NCBI GenBank assembly: GCA_035650255.1 | Contig: DASRIA010000086.1 | Span: 1 to 64,000 of the forward strand | Reading direction: 5' to 3' | Length of the DNA stretch: 64,000 bases | Origin: DASRIA01 sp035650255 | GTDB taxonomy: Bacteria; Actinomycetota; Thermoleophilia; Solirubrobacterales; JBBDJG01 | Shown here: positions 1 through 8,077 of the stretch, one piece after another | Position numbering within the stretch: position 1 is the first letter of the stretch | How the letters are laid out: the number at the start of each line of letters is the position of its first letter | Notes under the pieces: model-generated | Seen by the model: the letters and a program-made list of their open reading frames with translations, nothing else | Databases searched by the model: none | Told to the model about the DNA's origin: nothing | Made by a program: the position numbers and the translations under genes

Positions 1-552
1 GACCTGATCAAGACATGCCGCTTCGCGCGGATCGGTACAGGGCGGGTACTGGTCGACGCGCGTCCCTTCGAGGAGCGGCCGATCCCCGCCGACCTGATGA
101 TGTTCTGGGCGAAGCCGGCGCCGGGCGCGGTTGCAGCGTTCGAGATCGTGGGTATCCCCGACGAGCGCGTCCCGGTCGTGCAGGAGAACCCGACCGTGCG
201 CGAGACGGTGCCCGTAATCGGCGCAAACTTCTACAGCGAGAAGACGCCCGACGGACTGTTCGACTACAAGCTCGTGCTGCCGACGGGCCCGGTCAACGGC
301 ATCCGCATCTCCGTTGCCGAGGTGAAGGTCACCACCACCGGCCTGACGCTCACGAAGAAGACGAAGAAATGCACGAAGAAGCGCCGCGGCAAGTGCGTGA
401 AGCGCAAGACGAGCGTGAAGCGCACCTTCTGGTTCACCGAGCCGCCCTGCCCGCCCAGCGGCAAGCTCAGCTTCGAGGCGTTCTACGGGTACGACACGGC
501 ACCCGACCAGTTGAAGCGGTCGGAGATCCCGTGCCCGGACTTCCGACGGTAG
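1..552 (+). CDS. C-terminal part of an unknown protein with a Lys/Arg-rich segment (5' end outside window)
   Basis: The reading frame is open from the first base of the window, so this is the 3' part of a longer gene; the ATG at 97 lies inside the open frame and is probably not the real start. About 183 residues are visible. The middle holds a dense run of Lys, Arg and two Cys (roughly nucleotides 345-425, with TKKTKKCTKKRRGKC as its core), followed by an aromatic, Pro-rich end (WFTEPPCPPSGK) that looks like a beta-sandwich edge. I do not recognise a family. The gene converges on the MMPL gene, with a strong hairpin between the two stops. That it is secreted or surface exposed is only an impression from its beta-rich, Cys-containing character. 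Confidence 0.65.
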   Translation, partial: DLIKTCRFARIGTGRVLVDARPFEERPIPADLMMFWAKPAPGAVAAFEIVGIPDERVPVVQENPTVRETVPVIGANFYSEKTPDGLFDYKLVLPTGPVNGIRISVAEVKVTTTGLTLTKKTKKCTKKRRGKCVKRKTSVKRTFWFTEPPCPPSGKLSFEAFYGYDTAPDQLKRSEIPCPDFRR

Positions 553-579
553 CCACAGGTCGGCGAGCCCGCCGCAAAC

Positions 580-605
580 CCGCCAATCTGCTTACAGATT
601 GGCGG
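580..605. terminator. Hairpin between convergent genes (likely bidirectional terminator)
   Basis: An 11-bp perfect stem (CCGCCAATCTG pairing with CAGATTGGCGG) closes a 4-nt CTTA loop. It fills the gap between the unknown CDS ending at 552 and the MMPL stop codon at 606-608. There is no T-run, as is usual in high-GC actinobacteria, so it would act as an I-shaped terminator for both strands. Confidence 0.65.
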
Positions 606-3600
606 CTAATGTGTGGAGAAACGCGGTAGCACGCGGTCGAGCCAGGGCGGCACCGCCCACGTGCGCTCGCCGAACATCCTGATCAGCGCGGGCAGCAGGA
701 TCAGCCGCACCACGGTCGCGTCCAGGACCACTGCCACCGTCAGCCCGATGCCGAACTGGCGTGTGTTGGCGACGGGCGACACGGCGAAGGCCAGGAACAC
801 GAACGTCATCACCGCGGCCGCGCCCGTGATGATCGTCGCGGTCTTCTCGAGCCCGTATCTGATCGCGCCATCGGTCGTCCCGGTCAGCGCGCGGCCCTCG
901 ACCAGCCGGCTGAGCAGGAACACCTCGTAGTCGATCGACAGCCCGAAGATGATCGCGAAGATGCCGCTCAGCGCGATCGCGTCGAGATAGCCCGGCCCGC
1001 CGAGCGGCGGCGGGTCGGTCTGGAACAGCAGGATCAGCACTCCGACGGCCGCTCCCACCGTGACGAGGTTCAGCAGCACGGCGACGAGCGCCAGGATCGG
1101 CGCGCGGAAGAGCACCAGCAGCACCACGAAGGTGACCAGCACCAGCACGATCACCAGCAACGGGAACCGGGCGGAGGTCGCCTGGTCGAAGTCGTCCAGC
1201 AGCACGGCCGGGCCGCCCACGACGTACTCGGCGTCCATGTCCCGGGCGGCGTCACCGGCCAGCTGCTCGAGCTTCGGGCGCAGGGCGGCGGTGTCCTCGT
1301 CGAAGGCGCCCTCCTTCGGCACGACCATCACCCGCGCGGTGTTCCCGCCCCGTGAGGTGTTGATCGCGAACGAGGCGTTGGCCTGCGACTGCGGCTGCGC
1401 GCCCTCGATGCCGGCCAGGACGAAGTAGCCCGAGCGCGCCGCTCTGTTCACGTCGGTGCCCTGGCGCTCCAGGGAGCGGGTCTGGGCGTCGGATGCCCGC
1501 CGCACGGCCACGACCGAATCGAGCAGGCGGTTGAGACCGCGGCCGATGCGCTCGCTGCCGTTCGCGGCGGCGCCGATCCCGGTGGCGAGCTCGCCCGAGC
1601 CCGCGAGCAGCTGCGAAAGCCCGTTGTTCAGCGCGGACGTGCCGTCGTTCAGCTCACCCGCGGCGCCCGCCAGCTGTGCGGCGCCGACGGCGGTCTGACC
1701 GATTCCCGTTTCGAGATCTCCGGTGCCGCTCGCGATGCGCGCGAGCCCGGTGACCAGCTGGTCGAGGCCGCGCGTGATCTCGCGCGCCGCGACGGAGTTG
1801 GCTTCGAACTCGGTCGCGTAGCCGTCGATGCTGGTCTTCAGCGGCCCGAGCACGGCAAGGGCCCGTTGCACGTCGGCGCGGGCTCGCTGGACGGCGGGAT
1901 CGGCCGCGGCTGCCGGACCCACGCTGCCGAGGTTGCGCAGCGCCGACTGGACCGCCGACTGCGCGCTGTTGACCGGGTCGATCAGCTCGGACTCCGCGTT
2001 GTCGTTCTGCTCGTTGATCACGCGCACGAGCTCGTCGATCGCGTTCTCCAGCCGGCGCGCACCACGACTCGCCTGTCTCGCCGCCCGGTCGAGGCGCCGC
2101 GACCCCTCCTTTGTCCGCGCCACGCCGTCGGCGAGGCGCTGGGTCTGCGGTACGGCCTCGCTCGTGCCCCGCGCGATCTGGTCTGACCCCGCCGATGCCT
2201 GTCCGAGGCCCTGGTTGAGGGCGGTCGCTCCGCTCGCGCCCTGGTTCAGGCCGCGGTTGAGCCGCCCGGTGGCGGCGAGCAGCAGCTCCAGCCCGCCCTC
2301 GAGCCGGTTCAGCTGGCCGCTGCCCGCGGCGATCTGGCGGGTGAGGCTGCGCAGCACCTGCGTGCGCTCGAGCAGCGATGCCGGGCCCAGCACGGCCTCG
2401 ATTTCTGGTTCGCGCGCCACCTGCTGCTGGAACTGCTTCAGGCGCCGCAGCCGGGCCTCGGTCGTGATCGGTCCCTGTGTCTGGAAGTCGACCTCGAACG
2501 GCGTGGCCCAGCCCGCGCCGCGGTCGCGCTGGAACGCTTCGAAGCTCTTGCGCGATGCGTTGTCGGGCGGCAGGTTCTCGACGTTGGGGGGCCCGGTGTC
2601 GAGTGCCAGCGCCGGAGCCGACAGCAGCAGCAGCGGGAATGTCGTGAGCAGCACCGCCACGACGGGCTTGCGCGACACGCGCTCCGACAGCCGGACCCAC
2701 GGGTTCTCACCGGTCGTCGACCACAGCTGCCAGCGGTTCACGTTCGTGCCCAGCACCACCAGGCCGGCGGGGATCGCGAACAGCGCGGTCACGACCGCGA
2801 GCACGCAGGCCACGACCACGCCCAGGGTGGCCGACTCGAGCAACGAGCCTGGCGCGATGAAGAATGCGCCCAGCATGCCGACCGCGAGCGCGGTGCCTGC
2901 GAACACGACCGTCCGGCCCGCGCGCAGGACGGACTCCTCCACGGCGGAGGGGACGTCACGGCCGGCGGCCAGCTCCTCCCGGAACCGCGAGACGATCAGC
3001 AGCGAGTAGTCCACTCCCAGCGCGAGGCCGATCATCGTGAGCATGTTGAGGGCCAGGGCGTCGAGCCCGAACGTCTCGTTCAGCGCACCCATGAAGGCCA
3101 TGCCGATGCGCGTCACGAGCAACCCGCAGGCCAGCGGCACGACCGCCGCAACCGGTGACCTGAAGACGAGCAGCAACAGCACGATCAGGATCGGGAAGGC
3201 GATCTTCTCCCCCTGGTCGAGCGAGTCGAGCGACGCCTCGTTGATCGCGCGCACGAGCGGCGCCCGGCCCGAGACCTCGGTCTCGACCGGCGGTCGCACC
3301 TTGTCCAGCTCCCGCTCGACGGCCGGAATCGTGTCGTCGGAGATCTCCTCGGCGGGCTTGTCCACCTGGAGCGTGAGCAGCGCCTGGCCGGGGGGCTCGG
3401 CGAGGCGCGGATCGCCGCCGATCGCGAACGGGCTCAGCACCGTCACGTCGGGGATCCGTTCGAGCCGGCGCACGAGCGCGCGGGCCTCCCGCTCCAGCGC
3501 GCGCTCCTCGGAAGCCGGCGCCTTCAGCAGCACCGCCATGCTGATCGTGCCGCCGAACTGCCGCTCGCTCAGCTTCGCCGCGCGGTCCGCGTCGGTGCCG

Positions 3601-3734
3601 GGAATCTGAAGCTGCGTCTCGTGGAGGTTGTCGCGCGCGCTACTGGCGAAAAAGAGCGCAACAACAAAAGCGCCTATCCAGAAGATCAGGATAGGCACCG
3701 GTCGGCGTATCGCGAGGCGGGCGATTTGCCTCAT
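606..3734 (-). CDS. MMPL/RND family transporter
   Basis: A 1042-aa inner-membrane exporter of the MMPL branch of the RND superfamily. The layout is a signal-anchor helix at about 12-32, an extracytoplasmic loop, a first membrane block at about 180-330, a very long second loop at about 395-830, and a second membrane block at about 840-1020 containing the family-typical GLSIDYEVFLLSR stretch; the first block has the matching LGVDYSLLIVSRFRE. The second loop is rich in short Gly/Ala/Leu/Asn units (LNQGLGQASAGS, LNDGTSALNNGLSQ), predicted to form a long helical coiled coil. Likely substrates are lipids or hydrophobic compounds, but nothing here fixes one. It has its own upstream region and no partner gene. 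Family call is firm; substrate unknown. Confidence 0.93.
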   Translation of the reverse strand: MRQIARLAIRRPVPILIFWIGAFVVALFFASSARDNLHETQLQIPGTDADRAAKLSERQFGGTISMAVLLKAPASEERALEREARALVRRLERIPDVTVLSPFAIGGDPRLAEPPGQALLTLQVDKPAEEISDDTIPAVERELDKVRPPVETEVSGRAPLVRAINEASLDSLDQGEKIAFPILIVLLLLVFRSPVAAVVPLACGLLVTRIGMAFMGALNETFGLDALALNMLTMIGLALGVDYSLLIVSRFREELAAGRDVPSAVEESVLRAGRTVVFAGTALAVGMLGAFFIAPGSLLESATLGVVVACVLAVVTALFAIPAGLVVLGTNVNRWQLWSTTGENPWVRLSERVSRKPVVAVLLTTFPLLLLSAPALALDTGPPNVENLPPDNASRKSFEAFQRDRGAGWATPFEVDFQTQGPITTEARLRRLKQFQQQVAREPEIEAVLGPASLLERTQVLRSLTRQIAAGSGQLNRLEGGLELLLAATGRLNRGLNQGASGATALNQGLGQASAGSDQIARGTSEAVPQTQRLADGVARTKEGSRRLDRAARQASRGARRLENAIDELVRVINEQNDNAESELIDPVNSAQSAVQSALRNLGSVGPAAAADPAVQRARADVQRALAVLGPLKTSIDGYATEFEANSVAAREITRGLDQLVTGLARIASGTGDLETGIGQTAVGAAQLAGAAGELNDGTSALNNGLSQLLAGSGELATGIGAAANGSERIGRGLNRLLDSVVAVRRASDAQTRSLERQGTDVNRAARSGYFVLAGIEGAQPQSQANASFAINTSRGGNTARVMVVPKEGAFDEDTAALRPKLEQLAGDAARDMDAEYVVGGPAVLLDDFDQATSARFPLLVIVLVLVTFVVLLVLFRAPILALVAVLLNLVTVGAAVGVLILLFQTDPPPLGGPGYLDAIALSGIFAIIFGLSIDYEVFLLSRLVEGRALTGTTDGAIRYGLEKTATIITGAAAVMTFVFLAFAVSPVANTRQFGIGLTVAVVLDATVVRLILLPALIRMFGERTWAVPPWLDRVLPRFSTH

Positions 3735-3944
3735 CTAGAGCCCACGGACCGTCATCCGCCTTCTTTATACCGGGCGGCATGAACGACCCTCTCGGTAGCC
3801 GATGCGCGCTTGCCTAGCGCGACATCTGATAGTTCAGGTACCTGAAGATGTGCCTCGCGAGACTGAGGCTCGTCTTCACGGTCCCCTGCGCAAACTCCCT
3901 CATCTCTACCCCTTGCCCTGCTTGCCGCGGAAATCCTACATGGA
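3735..3944. promoter_or_regulatory. Divergent intergenic region with a 14-bp palindrome
   Basis: This 210-bp gap separates the leftward MMPL gene from the rightward 2-epimerase gene. It contains the perfect palindrome TTCAGGTACCTGAA at 3833-3846, flanked by ACATCT (3823-3828) and AGATGT (3846-3851), which together could fold as a bulged hairpin or serve as an operator. A TATAAA on the minus strand (3764-3769 on the top strand) is placed to serve as the -10 of the MMPL gene, giving a leader of about 23 nt; I see no matching -35. Confidence 0.4.
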
Positions 3945-5033
3945 ATGCGCGTACTGACGCTGGTCGGCAACCGGCCCCAGTTCGTCAAGGCGGCCGCGGT
4001 GTCGACTCATCTGCGCGCGCAGCACGACGAGGTGCTCGTGCACTCCGGCCAGCATTACGACGACGAGCTGTCGGCGGTGTTCTTCCGCGAGCTGGGACTC
4101 CCCGCGCCGGACCGCGAGCTCGGCATCGGCTCGGCCGACGCGGCGACGCAGGTGGCGGGCATCATGCACGGCCTCGAGCCCGTGCTCGCCGACAGCCGCC
4201 CCGACCTGGTGCTGGTGTACGGGGACACCAACACCACGCTCGCCGGCGCGCTGTCATGCGCGCGGCTAGGGCTGCCGCTGGCGCACGTCGAGTCGGGCAT
4301 GCGCTCCTTCGACGACTCCATGCCCGAGGAGCGGAACCGCGTGCTCACCGACCACCTCAGCGGGCTGCTGCTGTGCTCCACACCGACCGCGGTCGAGAAC
4401 CTCGCCCGCGAGGGTGTAGAGGAGGGCGTCGAGCTGGTCGGCGATGTGATGGCGGACGTCACGCTGCTGACCGCCCCGGTCGCCGCGCGCGAGTCGGATG
4501 CCCTCGACCGGTTCGCGGTGCGGGAGGGCGAGTACCTGCTGGTGACGGCCCATCGGGCCGGGAACGTCGACGACCCGGAGGCACTCGGCCGGCTGGTCGA
4601 GGTCCTGCTCGCGCTGCCGCTGCCGGCGCTCTTCCCGGCGCACCCGCGCACCCGCGCCCGCCTCGAGACCGCTGGGCTGCTCGCGCAACTCGAGCAGGCG
4701 CAGGGCATATCGCTCCTGCCCCCGCTCGGGTACCTCGACTTCCTGCAACTGCTGCGCAACTCGCGCGCCGTGTTGACCGACTCGGGCGGGGTGCAGAAGG
4801 AGGCCTACCTGCTGGGGGTCCCGTGCATCACGCTGCGCGACACGACAGAGTGGGTCGAGACGGTCGAGCTGGGCTGGAACCGGCTCACAGGGCTGGACCG
4901 TGACGGAGTCTTGGCGGCGCTCGGCGATCTCGCGGCGCCACCGTCGCATCCGGAGCTGTACGGCGGAGGGCATGCGGGTGCGGGAGTGGTGGACGCAATC
5001 GGGCGCTGGGCGGCCGCACGGCAGCCCGCCTGA
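3945..5033 (+). CDS. wecB: UDP-N-acetylglucosamine 2-epimerase (non-hydrolysing, WecB/WbpI type)
   Basis: A 362-aa cytoplasmic enzyme that interconverts UDP-GlcNAc-type and UDP-ManNAc-type sugars at C2. Family hallmarks run through the protein: GNRPQFVKAAAV at the N-terminus, HSGQHYDDELS near 32-42, VYGDTNTTLAGAL near 92-104, HVESGMRSFDDSMPEE with the catalytic-region acids, and DSGGVQKEAYLLGVPC near 280 for UDP binding. The start is the ATG at 3945, directly before the MRVLTLVGNRP strand. It opens a five-gene rightward cluster of sugar-nucleotide genes. In that context it could act as a WbpI-type epimerase on a diacetamido-uronic acid rather than on UDP-GlcNAc itself; sequence reading alone cannot separate the two. 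Confidence 0.93.
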   Translation: MRVLTLVGNRPQFVKAAAVSTHLRAQHDEVLVHSGQHYDDELSAVFFRELGLPAPDRELGIGSADAATQVAGIMHGLEPVLADSRPDLVLVYGDTNTTLAGALSCARLGLPLAHVESGMRSFDDSMPEERNRVLTDHLSGLLLCSTPTAVENLAREGVEEGVELVGDVMADVTLLTAPVAARESDALDRFAVREGEYLLVTAHRAGNVDDPEALGRLVEVLLALPLPALFPAHPRTRARLETAGLLAQLEQAQGISLLPPLGYLDFLQLLRNSRAVLTDSGGVQKEAYLLGVPCITLRDTTEWVETVELGWNRLTGLDRDGVLAALGDLAAPPSHPELYGGGHAGAGVVDAIGRWAAARQPA

Positions 5034-5051
5034 GCCCGGGGGCACGCTCTT

Positions 5052-5057
5052 TAAACT
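5052..5057 (+). promoter_or_regulatory. Candidate -10 element (TAAACT) for a leaderless start
   Basis: TAAACT fits the actinobacterial TANNNT -10 pattern and lies 8 nt before the GTG start of the 6-dehydrogenase gene, so transcription would begin at or next to the start codon. No ribosome binding site is present, which fits leaderless initiation. Confidence 0.4.
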
Positions 5058-5065
5058 GATCGGTC

Positions 5066-6340
5066 GTGGAACGCGCAGCGGAAAGCCACTGCGTCGGGGT
5101 GGTGGGCATGGGCTACGTCGGCCTGCCTCTGGCGCTTGCCTTCACCCAGGCCGGCAGCCGCGTCGTGGGGCTCGACTCCGACTCGCGCAGGGTCGAGGCG
5201 ATCCGCAACGGCCAGAGCTACGTCGAGGACGTGCCCGAGGAGGACCTGGCCGCTGCGGTCTCGCGCGGCCTGCTGACAGCGACCACCAACTACGACCACC
5301 TCGTGGAGGCGGATGCGATCGCGATCTGCGTCCCGACCCCGCTGGACGACAATCGCCAGCCGGACCTGCAGCCGCTGATCGACGCCGGCACCGCCCTGTC
5401 CCGCGTGCTGAGGAAGGGCCAGCTCGTGGTGCTCGAGTCGACCACGTATCCGGGCACGACCCGCGAACGGCTCGTGCCGATGCTGGAGGAGTCGGGCCTC
5501 GCCGCCGGCCGTGACTTCAATGTCGCGTTCTCTCCCGAACGCGTCGACCCGGGCCGCTCCGACTTCACGCTGCGCAACACCGTGAAGGTGGTCGGCGGTG
5601 TGACCGACGACTGCGCGCAGGCCGCGCGCGAGCTGTACGAGCGCGTGTGCGACGACGTGCTCGTCGTGTCGAGCCCCGAGGCCGCCGAGCTGTCGAAGCT
5701 GCTGGAGAACATCTTCCGGTCGGTGAACATCGCGCTCGTCAACGAGCTCGCCGTGCTGTGCGACCGGATGGGCATCGACATCTGGGAGGTGGTCGACGCG
5801 GCCGCGACCAAGCCGTTCGGCTTCATGCGGTTCGAGCCCGGGCCCGGAATGGGCGGGCACTGTCTGCCGGTCGACCCGTTCTACCTGGCCTGGAAGGCGC
5901 GCGAGTACGACTTCTACACGGAGTTCATCGAGCTGGCCGGGAAGATCAACCAGAGCATGCCCTACTTCTGCGTCGACAAGATCGAGCGCACGCTGAACGC
6001 GCACGGCAAGGCAGTGAACGGCGCCCGCATCGTGCTGCTGGGCGTGGCGTACAAGCCGAGCGTCTCCGACCTGCGCCAGTCGCCCGCGCTGAAGATCCTC
6101 AAGCTGCTGGCCGAGAGCGGCGCCGACCTCGCCTACCACGATCCGCACGTGCCTCACCTGAACGAGGCGAGCCTGTCTTCCACGTCGCTGGACAGCGCGC
6201 TCGAGGGTGCCGACCTGGCCGTGATCGTGACCGCGCACCCCGAGGTCGACTACCGCTACGTGGTGGCGGAGTCGCGCCTGGTGCTCGACTTCCGCGGAGT
6301 CACCCGCGACATCCAGTCCGCCAACCTCGTGCGGCTCTAG
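5066..6340 (+). CDS. UDP-N-acetylhexosamine 6-dehydrogenase (WbpA/TviB/WecC type)
   Basis: A 424-aa NAD-dependent enzyme that oxidises C6 of a UDP-HexNAc in two steps to the uronic acid. The Rossmann motif GVVGMGYVGLPLA is at about 11-23, the middle domain carries ELSKLLENIFRSVNIALVNE, the catalytic Cys lies in GPGMGGHCLPVDPFYL, and the C-terminal UDP-binding domain has GVAYKPSVSDLRQSPAL. The TKPFGFM...GGHCLPVDPFYLAWKAREYD stretch resembles the WbpA/TviB subgroup acting on UDP-GlcNAc more than WecC acting on UDP-ManNAc, but this is an impression. It starts at GTG 5066, 32 nt after the epimerase gene. Confidence 0.9.
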   Translation: MERAAESHCVGVVGMGYVGLPLALAFTQAGSRVVGLDSDSRRVEAIRNGQSYVEDVPEEDLAAAVSRGLLTATTNYDHLVEADAIAICVPTPLDDNRQPDLQPLIDAGTALSRVLRKGQLVVLESTTYPGTTRERLVPMLEESGLAAGRDFNVAFSPERVDPGRSDFTLRNTVKVVGGVTDDCAQAARELYERVCDDVLVVSSPEAAELSKLLENIFRSVNIALVNELAVLCDRMGIDIWEVVDAAATKPFGFMRFEPGPGMGGHCLPVDPFYLAWKAREYDFYTEFIELAGKINQSMPYFCVDKIERTLNAHGKAVNGARIVLLGVAYKPSVSDLRQSPALKILKLLAESGADLAYHDPHVPHLNEASLSSTSLDSALEGADLAVIVTAHPEVDYRYVVAESRLVLDFRGVTRDIQSANLVRL

Positions 6341-6341
6341 C

Positions 6342-7364
6342 TTGGGCGACCGGCCGGTAACCGTCGGCGTCGTCGGGCTCGGCTACTGGGGGCCCAACCT
6401 CGCCCGCAACTTCGCCGCCCAGGAGGGCTGCGAGCTGCGCTGGTGCTGCGACGCGCGCCCCGAGAACGCCCACAAGGCGCCGGACGGCGCGCGTGTCACC
6501 ACCGACCTCGGCGAGCTGCTCTCCGACCCCGAGCTCGACGCCGTGGTGGTGGCGACCGACGTGCCTTCGCACGCCCGCCTGGCGATCGAGGTGCTGCGGG
6601 CCGGGAAGCACTGCTTCGTGGAGAAGCCGCTCGCGCAGTCGGCGCAGGAGGCGGCGGCGGTGGCGGAGGAGGCAGCCGCGAGCAGCCGCGTGCTGATGGT
6701 CGGGCACCTGCTCGAGTACCACCCCGGTGTGGCGAAGCTCAAGGAGATCCTCGACGCCGGCGAGCTCGGAGAGGTGCGCTATGTGTACTCCAACCGGCTC
6801 AACCTGGGCCAGATCCGCGACCAGGAGAACGCGCTGTGGAGTCTCGGCGCCCACGACATCTCCGTCCTGCTCCACCTGTTCGACGGCGAGGAGCCCGACG
6901 AGGCCGTCGCGCACGGCCGGTCGTTCATGCGCGAGGGCGTCGAAGACGTCGTGTTCTGCTATCTGCGCTTTCCCTCGGGCCGCGTCGCCCACATGCACCT
7001 CTCGTGGCTGGACCCGCACAAGGAGCGGCGCTTCACCGTGGTGGGCGACAAGCGCATGGCGACGTTCGACGACATGGCGCTGGAGCAGAAGGTGACGATC
7101 TACGACAAGGGCTTCGACCGCGACTTCCGCGGCTATGGGGAATGGATCACCCGCTCGGGCGACATCACGAGCCCGCAGATCTCGAACGAGGAGCCGCTGC
7201 GCATCGAGTGCCGGCACTTCGTCGAGTCGGTGCGCTCCGGCTCCGAGCCGCGCTCGGGCGCCGCGTCCGGCCTGCGGGCCGTGCGGGTGCTGGAAGCCCT
7301 GCAGCGCTCCCTCGAAGCGGGCGGCACCCCGCAGCGCCTGCAGGCGGCTGGTCCCGTCGCGTGA
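6342..7364 (+). CDS. Gfo/Idh/MocA family oxidoreductase (WbpB/WlbA-like)
   Basis: A 340-aa NAD(P)-dependent sugar oxidoreductase. The dinucleotide-binding motif GVVGLGYWGPNLARNF is at about 8-23 and the conserved catalytic EKP triad is in HCFVEKPLAQ near 91-100. The C-terminal domain carries SLGAHDISVLLHLF. It starts at a TTG one base after the dehydrogenase stop and overlaps the next gene by GTGA. WlbA/WbpB enzymes oxidise C3 of UDP-GlcNAc-uronic acid before transamination; with a WbpA-like gene before it and an acyltransferase after it, that role is the best inference. No aminotransferase follows. Confidence 0.87.
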   Translation: MGDRPVTVGVVGLGYWGPNLARNFAAQEGCELRWCCDARPENAHKAPDGARVTTDLGELLSDPELDAVVVATDVPSHARLAIEVLRAGKHCFVEKPLAQSAQEAAAVAEEAAASSRVLMVGHLLEYHPGVAKLKEILDAGELGEVRYVYSNRLNLGQIRDQENALWSLGAHDISVLLHLFDGEEPDEAVAHGRSFMREGVEDVVFCYLRFPSGRVAHMHLSWLDPHKERRFTVVGDKRMATFDDMALEQKVTIYDKGFDRDFRGYGEWITRSGDITSPQISNEEPLRIECRHFVESVRSGSEPRSGAASGLRAVRVLEALQRSLEAGGTPQRLQAAGPVA

Positions 7365-8077
7365 GGTTCTCGGTCCATCCCTCCGACCTCGCCCCGGGGC
7401 TGATGGTCGGCGAGGACGTGTCGTTCGGCGAGGACATCGCTCTCGGCGCGTGGGTGGTCGTGCACCGTGGCACCTCCATCGGCGACGGGTGTGAGATCCA
7501 GGACGGTGCCGTGCTCGGCAAGCAGCCGCGGCTGGGCGCGCTCTCGACCGCGCCGCGCGAGGAGCTCGCTCCGCTCGAGATCGGGCCCGGCGCGGTGATC
7601 TGCGCCGGTGCGATCGTGTATGCCGGCGCGCGGGTCGGCACTCGCGCGATCGTGGGCGACCAGGCGCAGGTGCGCGAGCGCGTCACCCTCGGCGACGGCG
7701 CGGTCGTCGGGCGCGGTTGCGGCGTGGACAACGACGTCACGATCGGCGCCGGCGTCCGCGTTCAGTCGAATTGCTACCTCGCGGCGGGCGCGGTGATCGA
7801 GGCGGATGCGTTCCTCGGGCCGGGCGTGGTCACGACCAACGACGACGCGATGGGCCGCCGCGCGGAGGGCGAGCCGCTGCGTGGGCCGACCGTGCGGCGC
7901 GCTGCTCGCGTCGGAGGCGGCGTCGTGCTGACGCCCGGGATCGAGATCGGCGAGGAAGCGTTCGTGGCGGCCGGCGCGGTGGTCACCCGCGACGTGCCCG
8001 CGCGCGGCGTCGTGATGGGTGTGCCCGCGCGCCATGTCCGCGACGTACCGGCGGCGGACCTGATGGCGGAGCGGTGA
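7361..8077 (+). CDS. Left-handed beta-helix acyltransferase (WbpD/WlbB-like)
   Basis: A 238-aa hexapeptide-repeat transferase that most likely acetylates an amino sugar from acetyl-CoA. Repeats such as VSFGEDIALGAWVVV, CEIQDGAVLG and VTLGDGAVVGRGC build the beta-helix, and the usual GVVMGVPARHV capping motif closes it. It starts at GTG 7361 inside the stop of the oxidoreductase (GTGA overlap), so the two are translationally coupled. It is longer than typical WbpD (about 190 aa), through an N-terminal set of extra coils. The expected substrate is a 3-amino-3-deoxy UDP-uronic acid made by an aminotransferase not present in this window. Confidence 0.85.
   Translation: MRFSVHPSDLAPGLMVGEDVSFGEDIALGAWVVVHRGTSIGDGCEIQDGAVLGKQPRLGALSTAPREELAPLEIGPGAVICAGAIVYAGARVGTRAIVGDQAQVRERVTLGDGAVVGRGCGVDNDVTIGAGVRVQSNCYLAAGAVIEADAFLGPGVVTTNDDAMGRRAEGEPLRGPTVRRAARVGGGVVLTPGIEIGEEAFVAAGAVVTRDVPARGVVMGVPARHVRDVPAADLMAER

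Noticed and set aside
3752..3988. A 78-codon minus-strand frame in the MMPL-epimerase gap
   Set aside because: It overlaps the epimerase start, has no ribosome binding site and no organised sequence.
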